A DNA stretch of 64,000 bases from Nitrospira sp. (GCA_024998625.1 JACOEL010000003.1:248001-312000), one strand, 5' to 3'. Shown: positions 51,663-59,524, counted from the stretch's first letter. Notes: generated by a model from the letters alone, not told the origin. Program-made: numbers and translations.

Positions 51663-52036
51663 GGCAGTACTCCTTTCGGAGCTTGCGAGTCGATGGGAAC
51701 CGCTTGATCTCAGCGGCCTGTTTTATCGGCTCGCCAAGAGTGAACAGTGCGTACGTGCGCGAATGGAAACGGCGGCGACCTGGCATCTGAAGCGGATAGG
51801 GTGACCATGGTAGGGATCTCTTCTGGGAGGTTTGCCTGGGACGGAATGATTGTACGAGTGAGGCACGGTGTGTGCCATTCCCGTTGAGAGTGATTTTGTC
51901 TACACCGTTTGGGCGAGGAAGAATGGACGGCTACTTTCACGTAAGCAGTGCGGGATTTTCCTGAGACCGCCGTAGGAATGGCCCGGCAGTGAGTGGGATC
52001 CCTGTGATACAGTAAAAACAGTTGCAGCATCGACCC
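51663..52036. other. Intergenic region of 374 nt between divergent genes
   Basis: This region must hold the promoters of the 169-aa exported protein gene and of the IDO-like gene. I see GATACAGT at 52011-52018 upstream of the IDO-like start as a possible -10 region, but no convincing -35 box, terminator, RNA or repeat. No coding frame on either strand has coding character. Confidence 0.4.
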
Positions 52037-53254
52037 ATGGAAGAGACCATGATGATGTCTAGCCACGAGCCTCTCTTGCTTGCACAGTTCGACCTTTCAC
52101 CCGACCGCGGGTTCCTTCCGGCGGCGGATCCGTTGGCGCAGCTGCCGGATGAGCCGATCTTGAATCAGATCGGCGCGGAGCTTCCGAAATTCCTGACGGC
52201 GCGACAATTTCGATCTTTCGTCCAGGACCATCAGCAGCTCATGGGCCCGGTGGCGGATGACTGGGGACTCGATGTTTTTCGTTGCGCGATGCGCACCCTC
52301 TCCTTTGCCGGTCATGCCTTTGTCTGGGAAGATCCCGACCACCCCGCGTCACTCCTCCCGGCCAGTCTGGCCCTGCCCTGGTGTACCATCGCGCAGCAGC
52401 TCGGCCGGCCGCCCGTGCTTTCCTATGCCTCCTATGCCCTGCACAACTGGCGGCGCCTCGATCCGCAGAAGCCCATCGAGTTGGGCAACGTGGTGCTCCT
52501 GCAGAACTTTCTTGGGGGGCTTGATGAAGAATGGTTTGTCCTGATCCATATCGACATTGAGGCGAAGGCAGGGCCGGGGTTGGTGGGATTGGTTCAAGCT
52601 CACAATGCTGCGCGAGCCAATAAACCCGATGATGTGCTGCAAGGACTCCACGGGCTGGCAGCCGCGCAGGAAGCGATGCGGGAGACGCTGCTTCGCATGC
52701 CTGAGCGTTGTGATCCATACATTTATTACAGCCGGGTGCGGCCCTATATCCACGGCTGGAAGAACAGCCCGTCATTGCCTCAGGGGGTCGTCTACGAAGG
52801 GGTCGCAGACTACGCGCAGCGACCGCAACAATTCCGCGGTGAAACCGGCTCGCAAAGCTCGATTGTGCCGGCGCTGGATGCCGGCCTTGGCATTCCTCAT
52901 GCGGACGATCCGCTAACGCAGTACCTCGTGGAGATGCGTGCCTACATGCCTCCGCGCCACCGGGCGTTTCTGGCGGCACTCGAAGCACGCACGGATGAGC
53001 AGCATCGCCCGTTGCTCTACGGCTATGCGCGCGATCGCAAAGCGACGCATCCTGATCTATGGAAGGCCTTCTGTGTCTGTGTGGATTTACTCGCGCAGTT
53101 TCGAGACATTCACATCGGGTACGCCGAGCGGTATATCTTCAGGCAACACCAGGCACACGCCAGCAATCCCACCGCCGTCGGCACCGGCGGCACGCCTTTC
53201 ATGCCCTATTTGAGCAAACACCTCGAAGAAACGAAGCGGTTCACCCTCGATTGA
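52037..53254 (+). CDS. Indoleamine 2,3-dioxygenase-like haem protein
   Basis: The 405-aa sequence matches the indoleamine 2,3-dioxygenase family throughout. It has LPWCTIAQQLGRPPVLSYAS, ALHNWRRLDP, NFLGGLDEEWFVLIHIDIEA, CDPYIYYSRVRPYIHGWK, GVVYEGV, RGETGSQSSIVPALDAGLGI and EMRAYMPPRHRAFL. The proximal-haem helix is FRDIHIGYAERYI with His359, and a GTGGTPFMPYL segment follows. The family cleaves the indole ring of tryptophan to N-formylkynurenine in the cytoplasm. Bacterial members exist, but substrates are often untested and activity toward tryptophan may be weak. No other kynurenine-pathway gene is nearby. Starts at ATG 52037 or the ATG triplet at 52049 are both possible. Confidence 0.88.
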   Translation: MEETMMMSSHEPLLLAQFDLSPDRGFLPAADPLAQLPDEPILNQIGAELPKFLTARQFRSFVQDHQQLMGPVADDWGLDVFRCAMRTLSFAGHAFVWEDPDHPASLLPASLALPWCTIAQQLGRPPVLSYASYALHNWRRLDPQKPIELGNVVLLQNFLGGLDEEWFVLIHIDIEAKAGPGLVGLVQAHNAARANKPDDVLQGLHGLAAAQEAMRETLLRMPERCDPYIYYSRVRPYIHGWKNSPSLPQGVVYEGVADYAQRPQQFRGETGSQSSIVPALDAGLGIPHADDPLTQYLVEMRAYMPPRHRAFLAALEARTDEQHRPLLYGYARDRKATHPDLWKAFCVCVDLLAQFRDIHIGYAERYIFRQHQAHASNPTAVGTGGTPFMPYLSKHLEETKRFTLD

Positions 53255-53343
53255 GTCTCAGGCCCGCGCTCCTGACGCCCTTGTTCTAACGGTGGAATAA
53301 TGAGGCCAAAGTTCGTACACTGCGTGAAGCGTCAGGCTGCTTT

Positions 53344-53556
53344 ATGCGAAAACCCGGCGAACCCATCTACCTCTGGATTCATCTGCTTGCGTTACTGTTG
53401 GTCATTGTCGCGACGGTGGCATTGCCTCGCGTCGCGGAGTTCGTCGTGGGGCCGCTGAGTTTCGGTACACGCGCTCTAGCGGGATTGGGCATTGCCGTGG
53501 CCGGCGGGATTGCACTGTACCTGCTCTATAATTCCTCCGCCCGCAATGAGCCCTAG
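53344..53556 (+). CDS. Small two-span membrane protein (70 aa)
   Basis: A short frame with strong membrane-protein character: hydrophobic segments at about 9-27 (LWIHLLALLLVIVATVALP) and 41-61 (ALAGLGIAVAGGIALYLLY), separated by a short loop, with a polar tail. No strong ribosome-binding site is visible and no family is recognised. Codon use looks like that of the neighbours, which makes it more likely real than a chance frame. Confidence 0.5.
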   Translation: MRKPGEPIYLWIHLLALLLVIVATVALPRVAEFVVGPLSFGTRALAGLGIAVAGGIALYLLYNSSARNEP

Positions 53557-53718
53557 CAGGACGTCTCCATAATTCTCTCAACATCCCAGCTCCCGAGCGA
53601 ATAGCGTTTCGTCCGTGGCGCATTCGACATCTCTCATTCGATCAAGCCAAAGTTGTCCAGTCTGCCGCCCAGATTGCCTGATAAGATCCAGATATGCCTC
53701 GCCCATGGAGTAGGCACC

Positions 53719-54360
53719 ATGGTGTGGATCAGGTTCATGCGCAGCATAGTGGGGGCGGGGCTGCTGAGCTGTTGGGTTCTCCTGCTTTCTCCCTTACCAA
53801 TCCAGGCTGAATGGTACGCGGCTGCGCAGCTTGGGGCTAACTTTGCCGATCCCCTCCGGAATGTCCGCGGGAGCGGGACCCTGGCTGGTCTGGATGCTCC
53901 GAACTTCAATCTTAAAACGAGCCCTGCCTTTGGAGGCAAGCTGGGATTCTTCCCCGCGCATGGCATCTTCGGGCTTGAACTGGACGTCTCTCACAGTACC
54001 CCGCACATCAAGAATCTGGACGATGTGCCAGGGATCCATCTTTCCGTGACCAACATCGGTGGCCATGTGGTGTTGCGCTATCCCGGCGTGACCTGGCAGC
54101 CCTATATCGGCGGCGGCCCGGCGTTACTCGTGGCGCGGCTCGGCCGTTCCTCGACCACGGAAAGTGATACGCAGCTGTCGTTCGGCGGGAATGTCCTCGT
54201 CGGAATTCGAGCCTTCGTCACGCCGAAGGTGGCGATGTTCATGGAATACAAATATACGGACTCGACGTTTCGTTTCGGCGGGGCATTTGGGCCGGTCGGC
54301 GGCTTTGATGCGACCTATCGGGCACATCAACTCTTTGTAGGCCTGTCCTATCATTTTTAG
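53719..54360 (+). CDS. Outer-membrane beta-barrel protein (OmpW/OmpA-barrel type)
   Basis: A 213-aa exported protein with a signal peptide (hydrophobic core about 9-27, cleavage after IQA near 32). It has alternating aromatic/hydrophobic strands typical of an eight-stranded barrel: WYAAAQLGANF, PAFGGKLGFF, FGLELDVSHS, SVTNIGGHVVLRYPG, WQPYIGGGPALLVARL, VLVGIRAFVTPKVAMFMEYKYT and a last strand ending LFVGLSYHF. The terminal Phe is the usual BAM recognition residue. GGAG lies 8 nt before the chosen ATG; the upstream frame adds no signal. It starts a run of three envelope genes. Confidence 0.85.
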   Translation: MVWIRFMRSIVGAGLLSCWVLLLSPLPIQAEWYAAAQLGANFADPLRNVRGSGTLAGLDAPNFNLKTSPAFGGKLGFFPAHGIFGLELDVSHSTPHIKNLDDVPGIHLSVTNIGGHVVLRYPGVTWQPYIGGGPALLVARLGRSSTTESDTQLSFGGNVLVGIRAFVTPKVAMFMEYKYTDSTFRFGGAFGPVGGFDATYRAHQLFVGLSYHF

Positions 54361-54371
54361 GAGGTGCGGGC

Positions 54372-54674
54372 ATGAGACGAACCGTTGCGTTCCTATTGGG
54401 TGCCGCTGCCCTGATGTTCATGACGGCTTGTGCGCAATCGTTTCACCAGGGAGAGCGTCTGGGATCTGTGGGCGTCCACATGAATCCCGGTTATCCAGAA
54501 TCGTCGTCCTATTGGACCGGCCCTGGATTCTGGTGGAATCCGTTCGGCTACTATGGTTCCGGCTATGGATGGTATGGGGGCGGCAACGGCATCGGCAGTC
54601 AGCAGTCGACTGCACCCGCGCCACGTCCGACACCACCAGCCAATGCGCCGCTGCAGTTTCAAAAGAAATATTGA
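54372..54674 (+). CDS. Small Gly/Tyr-rich lipoprotein (100 aa), paralogue of the next gene
   Basis: Has a lipoprotein signal (lipobox MTAC at about 17-20), then CAQSFHQGERLG, a Gly/Tyr/Trp/Pro-rich middle (GFWWNPFGYYGSGYGWYGG) and a basic end PRPTPPANAPLQFQKKY. AGGAGGTG before the ATG is a strong site. The following gene shares the CAQS(F/V)HQ-ERL start and the PRPTPPA-x-AP-x-QF-x-KK end, so the pair arose by tandem duplication. It is likely an outer-membrane or periplasmic lipoprotein of low-complexity, function unknown. Confidence 0.8.
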   Translation: MRRTVAFLLGAAALMFMTACAQSFHQGERLGSVGVHMNPGYPESSSYWTGPGFWWNPFGYYGSGYGWYGGGNGIGSQQSTAPAPRPTPPANAPLQFQKKY

Positions 54675-54738
54675 TTCGATGCGAGCGTCTGTGTCTGAAT
54701 GAAGGTGCGGGACGTGTCCAGTCTCTGAGGATGCAGTC

Positions 54739-55098
54739 ATGCCTCGATTCATGCCTGGGTTCATCGCGCTCTGCGTCATCCTGCTCCTGGAGGGTTGTGC
54801 GCAATCGGTTCATCAGACGGAGCGGTTGGCGCAGAGTGACTTTCTGCTGGATCCCGGCTATGCCGGTCGTCAGTCCTATTCCTACTGGCCAGATCCCGGG
54901 TCCGGGTACGGGATCGGATATGGTCCCGGCTATTGGGGACATCCGCTCGGATATTATGGCGGTCCCTACGGGCCGCTCGGGTTCGGCTGGTATGGTGGGT
55001 ATGGCGGTTTCGGCGCGGCGCGTCCTCCATCGGGCTCACCGGGCCCTCGCCCCACGCCTCCAGCTCACGCACCCCCGCAGTTCAAGAAAAAATTGTGA
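54739..55098 (+). CDS. Small Gly/Tyr-rich lipoprotein (119 aa), paralogue of the previous gene
   Basis: Lipoprotein signal with lipobox LEGC at about 17-20, followed by CAQSVHQTERLAQ and a Gly/Tyr-rich middle with repeats of GYG, YGG and GWYGGYGG. The tail PRPTPPAHAPPQFKKKL is nearly that of its neighbour. It is 19 residues longer, mainly in the middle. The gap to the upstream paralogue is 64 nt. Probably anchored in the inner or outer membrane leaflet and exposed to the periplasm. No known function. Confidence 0.8.
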   Translation: MPRFMPGFIALCVILLLEGCAQSVHQTERLAQSDFLLDPGYAGRQSYSYWPDPGSGYGIGYGPGYWGHPLGYYGGPYGPLGFGWYGGYGGFGAARPPSGSPGPRPTPPAHAPPQFKKKL

Positions 55099-55229
55099 GC
55101 TGGGGTGTCAGGGTGAAGTTGCCGCATGGTTCCGGTGCGGGTGCTTTCTGCGACTGCAGGCCACACGATGTGTGACTGTGAACTTTGGGTGGTGCCAGGC
55201 TCGGCATCGCGGGAAAGCCGCTCACCTGT

Positions 55230-55259
55230 TTGACACATTCTTTGAAGCTGTGCTACCTT
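55230..55259 (+). promoter_or_regulatory. Promoter of the rpsF operon
   Basis: TTGACA (55230-55235) and TACCTT (55254-55259), 18 nt apart and preceded by TGC (extended -10 TGn). Transcription from about 55266 would give a leader of about 76 nt before rpsF. Confidence 0.5.
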
Positions 55260-55301
55260 CGCCAGCTCGTCCCGGCTTGTCCGGGGTACCTACACCTCGC
55301 T

Positions 55302-55341
55302 CCCATCTGTGAATGGGGGCCGATGCCCAGGAGGATTCTGC
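55302..55341 (+). promoter_or_regulatory. Structured leader of rpsF, possible S6:S18 control element
   Basis: CCCAT (55302-55306) can pair with ATGGG (55313-55317), or GGGC (55317-55320) with GCCC (55325-55328) around a CGAT loop. CCG lies at 55320-55322, followed by AGGAGG before the start. Leaders of rpsF in many bacteria contain a CCG-bearing hairpin bound by S6-S18. The match here is only in outline. Confidence 0.3.
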
Positions 55342-55695
55342 ATGGAACTCTACGAGTCCCTGTTTATCATTCGTCCGACCTTAAGCGACGAAGAAACCAC
55401 TGCGTTGATTGAAAAGATGAAGGGCACCGTGACCAAGAGCGGAGCCTCGCTCGAGCGGGCCGAGAATTGGGGCCGCAAGAAACTCGCCTACGAAATCAAG
55501 CGCGAGCGCAAGGGTACCTATGTCTATTTCTACTTCAAGGGGCCCGGAGCGGTCATCGCCGAGCTCGAACGCGCCTACCGGCTTGAAGATTCGATCATTA
55601 AATTTCTGACCGTGAAGCTGGAGCAGGAGCCTGCTCCGCCCAGAGGTGCCCCCGTGGTCGCACCACAAGGAGCCACCGTTGGCGGGGTTCAATAA
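55342..55695 (+). CDS. rpsF: 30S ribosomal protein S6
   Basis: Binds 16S rRNA together with S18 in the small-subunit platform. The 117-aa protein starts MELYESLFIIRPTLSDEE and has the S6 landmarks WGRKKLAYEIKRERKGTYVYFYFKG (about 47-71), ELERAYRLEDSIIKFLTVKLE (about 77-97) and a short Pro/Ala tail. AGGAGG precedes the ATG; the frame is open upstream but not conserved. The 3' end overlaps ssb by 17 nt. Confidence 0.98.
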   Translation: MELYESLFIIRPTLSDEETTALIEKMKGTVTKSGASLERAENWGRKKLAYEIKRERKGTYVYFYFKGPGAVIAELERAYRLEDSIIKFLTVKLEQEPAPPRGAPVVAPQGATVGGVQ

Positions 55696-56071
55696 AGTCA
55701 TCCTGGTCGGGAATCTGACCCGCAATCCCGAGTTGCGTTATACCCCCAGTGGAACGCCGGTTGCCAGCTTCGGGTTGGCGACAAGCCGACGGTTTAAGCA
55801 GGGGGATGAACTCAAGGAAGAGGTCTGTTTCATCGACATCGTGGTGTTCGGGAAACAGGCGGAACATTGCGGGCAGTATCTCAGCAAGGGCAACGGCGTC
55901 ATTATCGATGGCCGGCTCCAGCAGCGCCGCTGGGAGACCGAAGACGGACAGAAACGCAGCAAACATGAAGTCGTGGCCCAAGGCGTGACCTTCCTGCCGA
56001 AGCGGGGCGAGGCAGGCGGCGAGAGCGGCGGCCTACACGAAGAACCTTCTTACGAAGACGAACAGCTGTAG
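55679..56071 (+). CDS. ssb: Single-stranded DNA-binding protein (SSB)
   Basis: Coats single-stranded DNA during replication and repair. The 130-aa OB-fold protein begins (L/M)AGFNKVILVGNLTRNPELRYTPSG and has VASFGLATSRRF, FIDIVVFGKQAEHCGQYLSKGN and IDGRLQQRRWE. The TTG start is fixed by AAGGAG 6 nt upstream, inside rpsF. The C terminus ends EDEQL instead of the acidic DDDIPF-type tip that recruits partner proteins, and the usual long linker is short. It sits between rpsF and rpsR, the classic position. Confidence 0.95.
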   Translation: MAGFNKVILVGNLTRNPELRYTPSGTPVASFGLATSRRFKQGDELKEEVCFIDIVVFGKQAEHCGQYLSKGNGVIIDGRLQQRRWETEDGQKRSKHEVVAQGVTFLPKRGEAGGESGGLHEEPSYEDEQL

Positions 56072-56086
56072 CAGACGGAGGCGAGT

Positions 56087-56344
56087 ATGGAACGAGGAGA
56101 TCGCGGGAATGGCGGGGGTGGAGGCGGTCGGTTTTTTCAGCGCCGCAAGCCGTGCCGGTTTTGTGTCGATAAGGCGCCGATTGACTTCAAGGATGTCGGC
56201 CTGTTGCGGAATTTTCTGACTGAGCGCGGACGAATCGTCCCGCGCCGCATTTCCGGAAATTGCCTGCAACACCAGCGCGTGTTGACGGTGGCGGTAAAGC
56301 GGGCGCGCCAGATCGCCTTGGTTAGTTTCGCTGAAGAGCGATAG
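56087..56344 (+). CDS. rpsR: 30S ribosomal protein S18
   Basis: Small-subunit protein that pairs with S6. The 85-aa protein has a glycine-rich start ([11 protein letters not shown]), the conserved [22 protein letters not shown] segment (about 24-45), which includes a Cys pair, and [26 protein letters not shown] at the end. GACGGAGGCGAG provides the binding site. It follows ssb by 15 nt; the usual rplI gene is not next. Confidence 0.97.
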   Translation: MERGDRGNGGGGGGRFFQRRKPCRFCVDKAPIDFKDVGLLRNFLTERGRIVPRRISGNCLQHQRVLTVAVKRARQIALVSFAEER

Positions 56345-56361
56345 GGCGAGGGATAGAGGTT

Positions 56362-57036
56362 TTGGTGAGTCTTGGATCAAGTAGCCGGGCAGTCTGTTTG
56401 CCGCTCAGTTCGGGGGCGGCGCTTCCCGTCATGACGGTGCTGATGGATACGCTCAACCCAGCGATTGTCGATATCACCCCAGACGGACTGTCTCTGTCGT
56501 GCGAGGCTGCGGGGTCTGAGCTCGGCTTGGATGAGCCGGAAGAGAAGTTTGAGGGGCCGCTTACGATTCAACTGGAACTTGTCCGCCACGACGGTCCGAT
56601 CACGGTGACCGGCACGTTGGAAGGGACGGCGATCCGTCAGTGTGTCCGCTGCCTCACGGAATATTCCGATCCGCTCCTTGTGAATCTCTATGCCGAGTAT
56701 CTCCCTCAGACGGGTGCGGCGACCAAGCCGGCTTCGGTGGAACAGGGTCGAAGAGGGATGAGGCGCGGTGCCGAGCCGGTTGAGCCTGTTGAAGAAGCGG
56801 AAGAGGCGGACGAAGTCTATCTGTATCAGGGTGACCACCTCGACCTGGTGCCCATGGTGCGCGAGCAGGTGATCCTGGCTGCTCCGATGCAGCCGTTATG
56901 TCGGGAAGATTGCCTTGGTCTCTGTCCGCAGTGCGGCCAGAATCTCAATGAGCGTCGCTGCGATTGCCCGCCGGAGCAAGGGCCGAGTCCCTTTCGTGTG
57001 CTGCGGGGGCGCCTGTCCAAAGGTGGAAACGCATAG
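56362..57036 (+). CDS. YceD/DUF177 family protein
   Basis: A 224-aa (at most) soluble protein of the YceD family, which precedes rpmF in most bacteria and is linked to accumulation of 23S rRNA. The core contains EKFEGPLTIQLELVRHDGPITVTGTLEG (about 53-80), QCVRCLTEYSDPLLVNL with a Cys pair, and the C-terminal CREDCLGLCPQCGQNLNERRCDCPPE (about 184-209), a cysteine-rich zinc-like motif. A TTG/GTG start at 56362/56365 has AGAGGT nearby, but ATG 56431 gives the more typical length and is an alternative. The Glu-rich insert (EPVEEAEEADE) is unusual. Confidence 0.87.
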   Translation: MVSLGSSSRAVCLPLSSGAALPVMTVLMDTLNPAIVDITPDGLSLSCEAAGSELGLDEPEEKFEGPLTIQLELVRHDGPITVTGTLEGTAIRQCVRCLTEYSDPLLVNLYAEYLPQTGAATKPASVEQGRRGMRRGAEPVEPVEEAEEADEVYLYQGDHLDLVPMVREQVILAAPMQPLCREDCLGLCPQCGQNLNERRCDCPPEQGPSPFRVLRGRLSKGGNA

Positions 57037-57075
57037 TCTGTTAACCGGGGCATGTACCCGTTGTAAGGAGTCGTC

Positions 57076-57261
57076 ATGGCAAATCCAAAACACAAACATT
57101 CACGGTCCCGGCGGGATATGCGGAGAACGGCCAAGACCAGGTTGGTTCCTCCTGGGTTTTCGTTGTGCCCGCAATGTCACGAATTAAAGCTGCCGCACTA
57201 TACGTGCATGAATTGCGGGACGTATAAGGGGAAGGCCGTCATCGTCGTCGAGGAAAGCTAG
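57076..57261 (+). CDS. rpmF: 50S ribosomal protein L32
   Basis: Large-subunit protein of 61 aa with the basic start [18 protein letters not shown] and two Cys pairs (CPQC and CMNC) that bind zinc. The rest, [19 protein letters not shown] and YKGKAVI, matches L32 of the zinc-containing class. TAAGGAG precedes the ATG. It follows yceD and precedes the plsX-fab cluster, as is usual. Confidence 0.97.
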   Translation: MANPKHKHSRSRRDMRRTAKTRLVPPGFSLCPQCHELKLPHYTCMNCGTYKGKAVIVVEES

Positions 57262-57412
57262 CCGAGTTTTATTTTCCAGACGTGATTCGGGTACAATTGC
57301 GCACCGTGATCACGATCCGACGCTATGTCATGCGTGAGGCCGTTCAGGTCCTAGCCGGCACGGCGTCTCTACACGATTCTTCACATCTCTATCCGTGGAC
57401 CGCTAACCGCAC

Positions 57413-58444
57413 ATGAAGATTGCCGTCGATGCGATGGGCGGAGACCACGGACCGGCCCCGGTCATTGAAGGCGCGCTGCAAGCCGCGCAAGAACTGGGTG
57501 TCGGAATCATTCTGGTCGGCAAGCAGGATGAGCTGGCCGCCGCCTGTCAAAAACTTCATTGCACCGATACCCGGATCACGATCCACCATGCCCCGCAGGT
57601 GGTGGAGATGCACGAGTCGCCGGCGGCCGTGGCACGAAAGAAGCGTGACTCGTCCATCTGGGTGGCCACGGAGTTGGTGAAATCCGGTGAAGCCGATGCG
57701 GTGGTGAGTCCGGGGAATACCGGCGCGAGCATGGTCGCATCCTTCTTTGTGCTCGGATTGATCAAGGGGGTAGAACGTCCGGCGATCGCCACGATGCTGC
57801 CCACCTTGACGGGCAGCGCGGTGATGCTCGATGTCGGCGCGAATGTCGATTGCACGGCACAGCATCTTGAGCAATTCGCCCTCATGGGGAACGAGTTCGC
57901 CAAGCACGTGTACGCCAGGCCGAATCCGCGCGTGGGGCTCTTGAGCATCGGCGAGGAAGACAGCAAGGGTAACGAGGTCACCAAGGAAGCCTTTAAACTG
58001 CTGAAGGCCAGTCCGCTGAATTTCATCGGCAACATCGAGGGGCGGGAAGTGTACAGCGGCAATGCCGATGTGGTGGTCTGCGATGGATTCATCGGCAATG
58101 TGGCGCTCAAGATCTCCGAAGGGGTCGCGGACGTCATCAAGAAGCTGTTGATGAGGGAGATCTCCGGCTCCTGGCTCGGGCGATTAGCCTATCCGCTGAT
58201 TGCGAAGCCGTTGCTGAACCTGAAACGAAAGATCGATTATGCCGAGTTCGGGGGCGCGCCCCTGCTCGGAGTAAACGGGACCACCATGATCTGCCATGGC
58301 CGATCCTCTGCCAAGGCGATCAAGAATGCGATTCGCCGTGCGAAGGGCTTGGCCGAGACCAGGCTGGACGAATTGATCCAGCGCGACATTGAAGAAAGCC
58401 TGAGGCGGCACCAGGACGAACGGCCGGAAGGAAAGCAGGCGTGA
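57413..58444 (+). CDS. plsX: Phosphate acyltransferase PlsX
   Basis: Converts acyl-ACP to acyl-phosphate, the donor for glycerol-3-phosphate acylation. The 343-aa protein has MKIAVDAMGGDHGP at its start, VSPGNTGA, VGANVDC, RVGLLSIGEEDSKGNEVT and IGNIEGREVYSGNADVVVCDGFIGNVALK (about 203-231), all typical. Length is normal. The ATG overlaps the stop of a possible 36-codon frame (see findings). fabH overlaps its end by 4 nt (GTGA). Confidence 0.97.
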   Translation: MKIAVDAMGGDHGPAPVIEGALQAAQELGVGIILVGKQDELAAACQKLHCTDTRITIHHAPQVVEMHESPAAVARKKRDSSIWVATELVKSGEADAVVSPGNTGASMVASFFVLGLIKGVERPAIATMLPTLTGSAVMLDVGANVDCTAQHLEQFALMGNEFAKHVYARPNPRVGLLSIGEEDSKGNEVTKEAFKLLKASPLNFIGNIEGREVYSGNADVVVCDGFIGNVALKISEGVADVIKKLLMREISGSWLGRLAYPLIAKPLLNLKRKIDYAEFGGAPLLGVNGTTMICHGRSSAKAIKNAIRRAKGLAETRLDELIQRDIEESLRRHQDERPEGKQA

Positions 58445-59418
58445 TACGAGCGCAAATCACTGGAACCGGGTCCTACGCCCCGGAGCAGGTGATGACCAAT
58501 GCCGATTTGGAGAAACTGGTCGCGACGTCCGATGAGTGGATTCGCGAGCGCACGGGCATTCGCGAACGTCGCATTGCCGCCGAGGGGCAGGCTTGTTCCG
58601 ACTTGGGCCTGATTGCCGCGGAACGCGCCTTGAAAGCCGCAGGCATTTCAGCCGGTGAACTCGACATGATTCTCCTGGCCACCTGCACGGGAGACATGCC
58701 GTTACCCTCTACCGCCTGCCTGCTTCAGCACCGGCTGGGAGCGACCCGCGCAGCGGCTTGTGATGTGTCCGCCGCCTGCTGCGGGTTCGTCTACGCGCTC
58801 GGAGTGGCCGATGCCTATATTCGAACCGGTATGCGGCATGTTCTGGTCGTAGGGTCGGAAGTGATGTCGACGATCACGGATTGGACGGATCGCAATACCT
58901 GTATTCTGTTCGGGGACGGCGCCGGAGCGGCGGTCGTGAGTGCATCGGAAGGTGAGCGCGGGGTGCTCTCCACTCACTTGCACTCGGATGGAAGCCTCTC
59001 TGATTTGATTGTAGTGCCCGGCGGTGGAACGCGAATTCCCCCTTCAGAGGCCATGGTGAGCGAGCGCTCGCAGTACATTAAGATGAAGGGCAATGAAACG
59101 TTCAAGGTGGCGGTGCGGACACTTGAGGATGTGGCGCGGGAGACGCTTGCGGCGCATCACCTGTCGGTCGATGATCTCGATGTCTATATCCCTCATCAGG
59201 CCAACCTCCGGATCATTAAAGCGGTTGCCGACCGTCTGAGTCTGCCGCTCGAAAAAGTGGTGTTGAATATGGATCGCTACGGCAACACCTCCGCCGCGTC
59301 GATTCCCATCGCCTTGGATGAAGCGGTGCGGGATGGACGGGTCAAAGAAGGGCAGTTGGTCATGTTCGGCGCCTTCGGGGCGGGATTGACCTGGGCCTCC
59401 GCATTGGTCCGCTGGTAG
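58441..59418 (+). CDS. fabH: 3-oxoacyl-ACP synthase III FabH
   Basis: Starts fatty-acid synthesis by condensing acetyl-CoA with malonyl-ACP. The 325-aa thiolase-fold enzyme (GTG start) has the active-site Cys113 in DVSAACCGFVYAL, the HQANLRI histidine, the NMDRYGNTSAASIP asparagine and SDEWIRERTGIRERR near residue 30-44. The GTG overlaps the plsX stop. It is followed by about 106 nt before fabD, which holds a possible internal promoter. Confidence 0.97.
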   Translation: MIRAQITGTGSYAPEQVMTNADLEKLVATSDEWIRERTGIRERRIAAEGQACSDLGLIAAERALKAAGISAGELDMILLATCTGDMPLPSTACLLQHRLGATRAAACDVSAACCGFVYALGVADAYIRTGMRHVLVVGSEVMSTITDWTDRNTCILFGDGAGAAVVSASEGERGVLSTHLHSDGSLSDLIVVPGGGTRIPPSEAMVSERSQYIKMKGNETFKVAVRTLEDVARETLAAHHLSVDDLDVYIPHQANLRIIKAVADRLSLPLEKVVLNMDRYGNTSAASIPIALDEAVRDGRVKEGQLVMFGAFGAGLTWASALVRW

Positions 59419-59485
59419 TCGGGAAGCGCCTGGTCGTGGCCGGTCGGTCGCGACTGGCGCGCCGGGCTCGTGCAGCTTTTTCCCG

Positions 59486-59514
59486 TTGACATTGAGCGTG
59501 GTTTCTACGATACC
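59486..59514 (+). promoter_or_regulatory. Possible internal promoter before fabD
   Basis: TTGACA (59486-59491) and GATACC (59509-59514) are 17 nt apart. The start of transcription would fall at about 59521, only 4 nt before the fabD ATG, so an almost leaderless message is possible. The -10 match is only moderate. Confidence 0.35.
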
Positions 59515-59524
59515 TTACGCGGCT

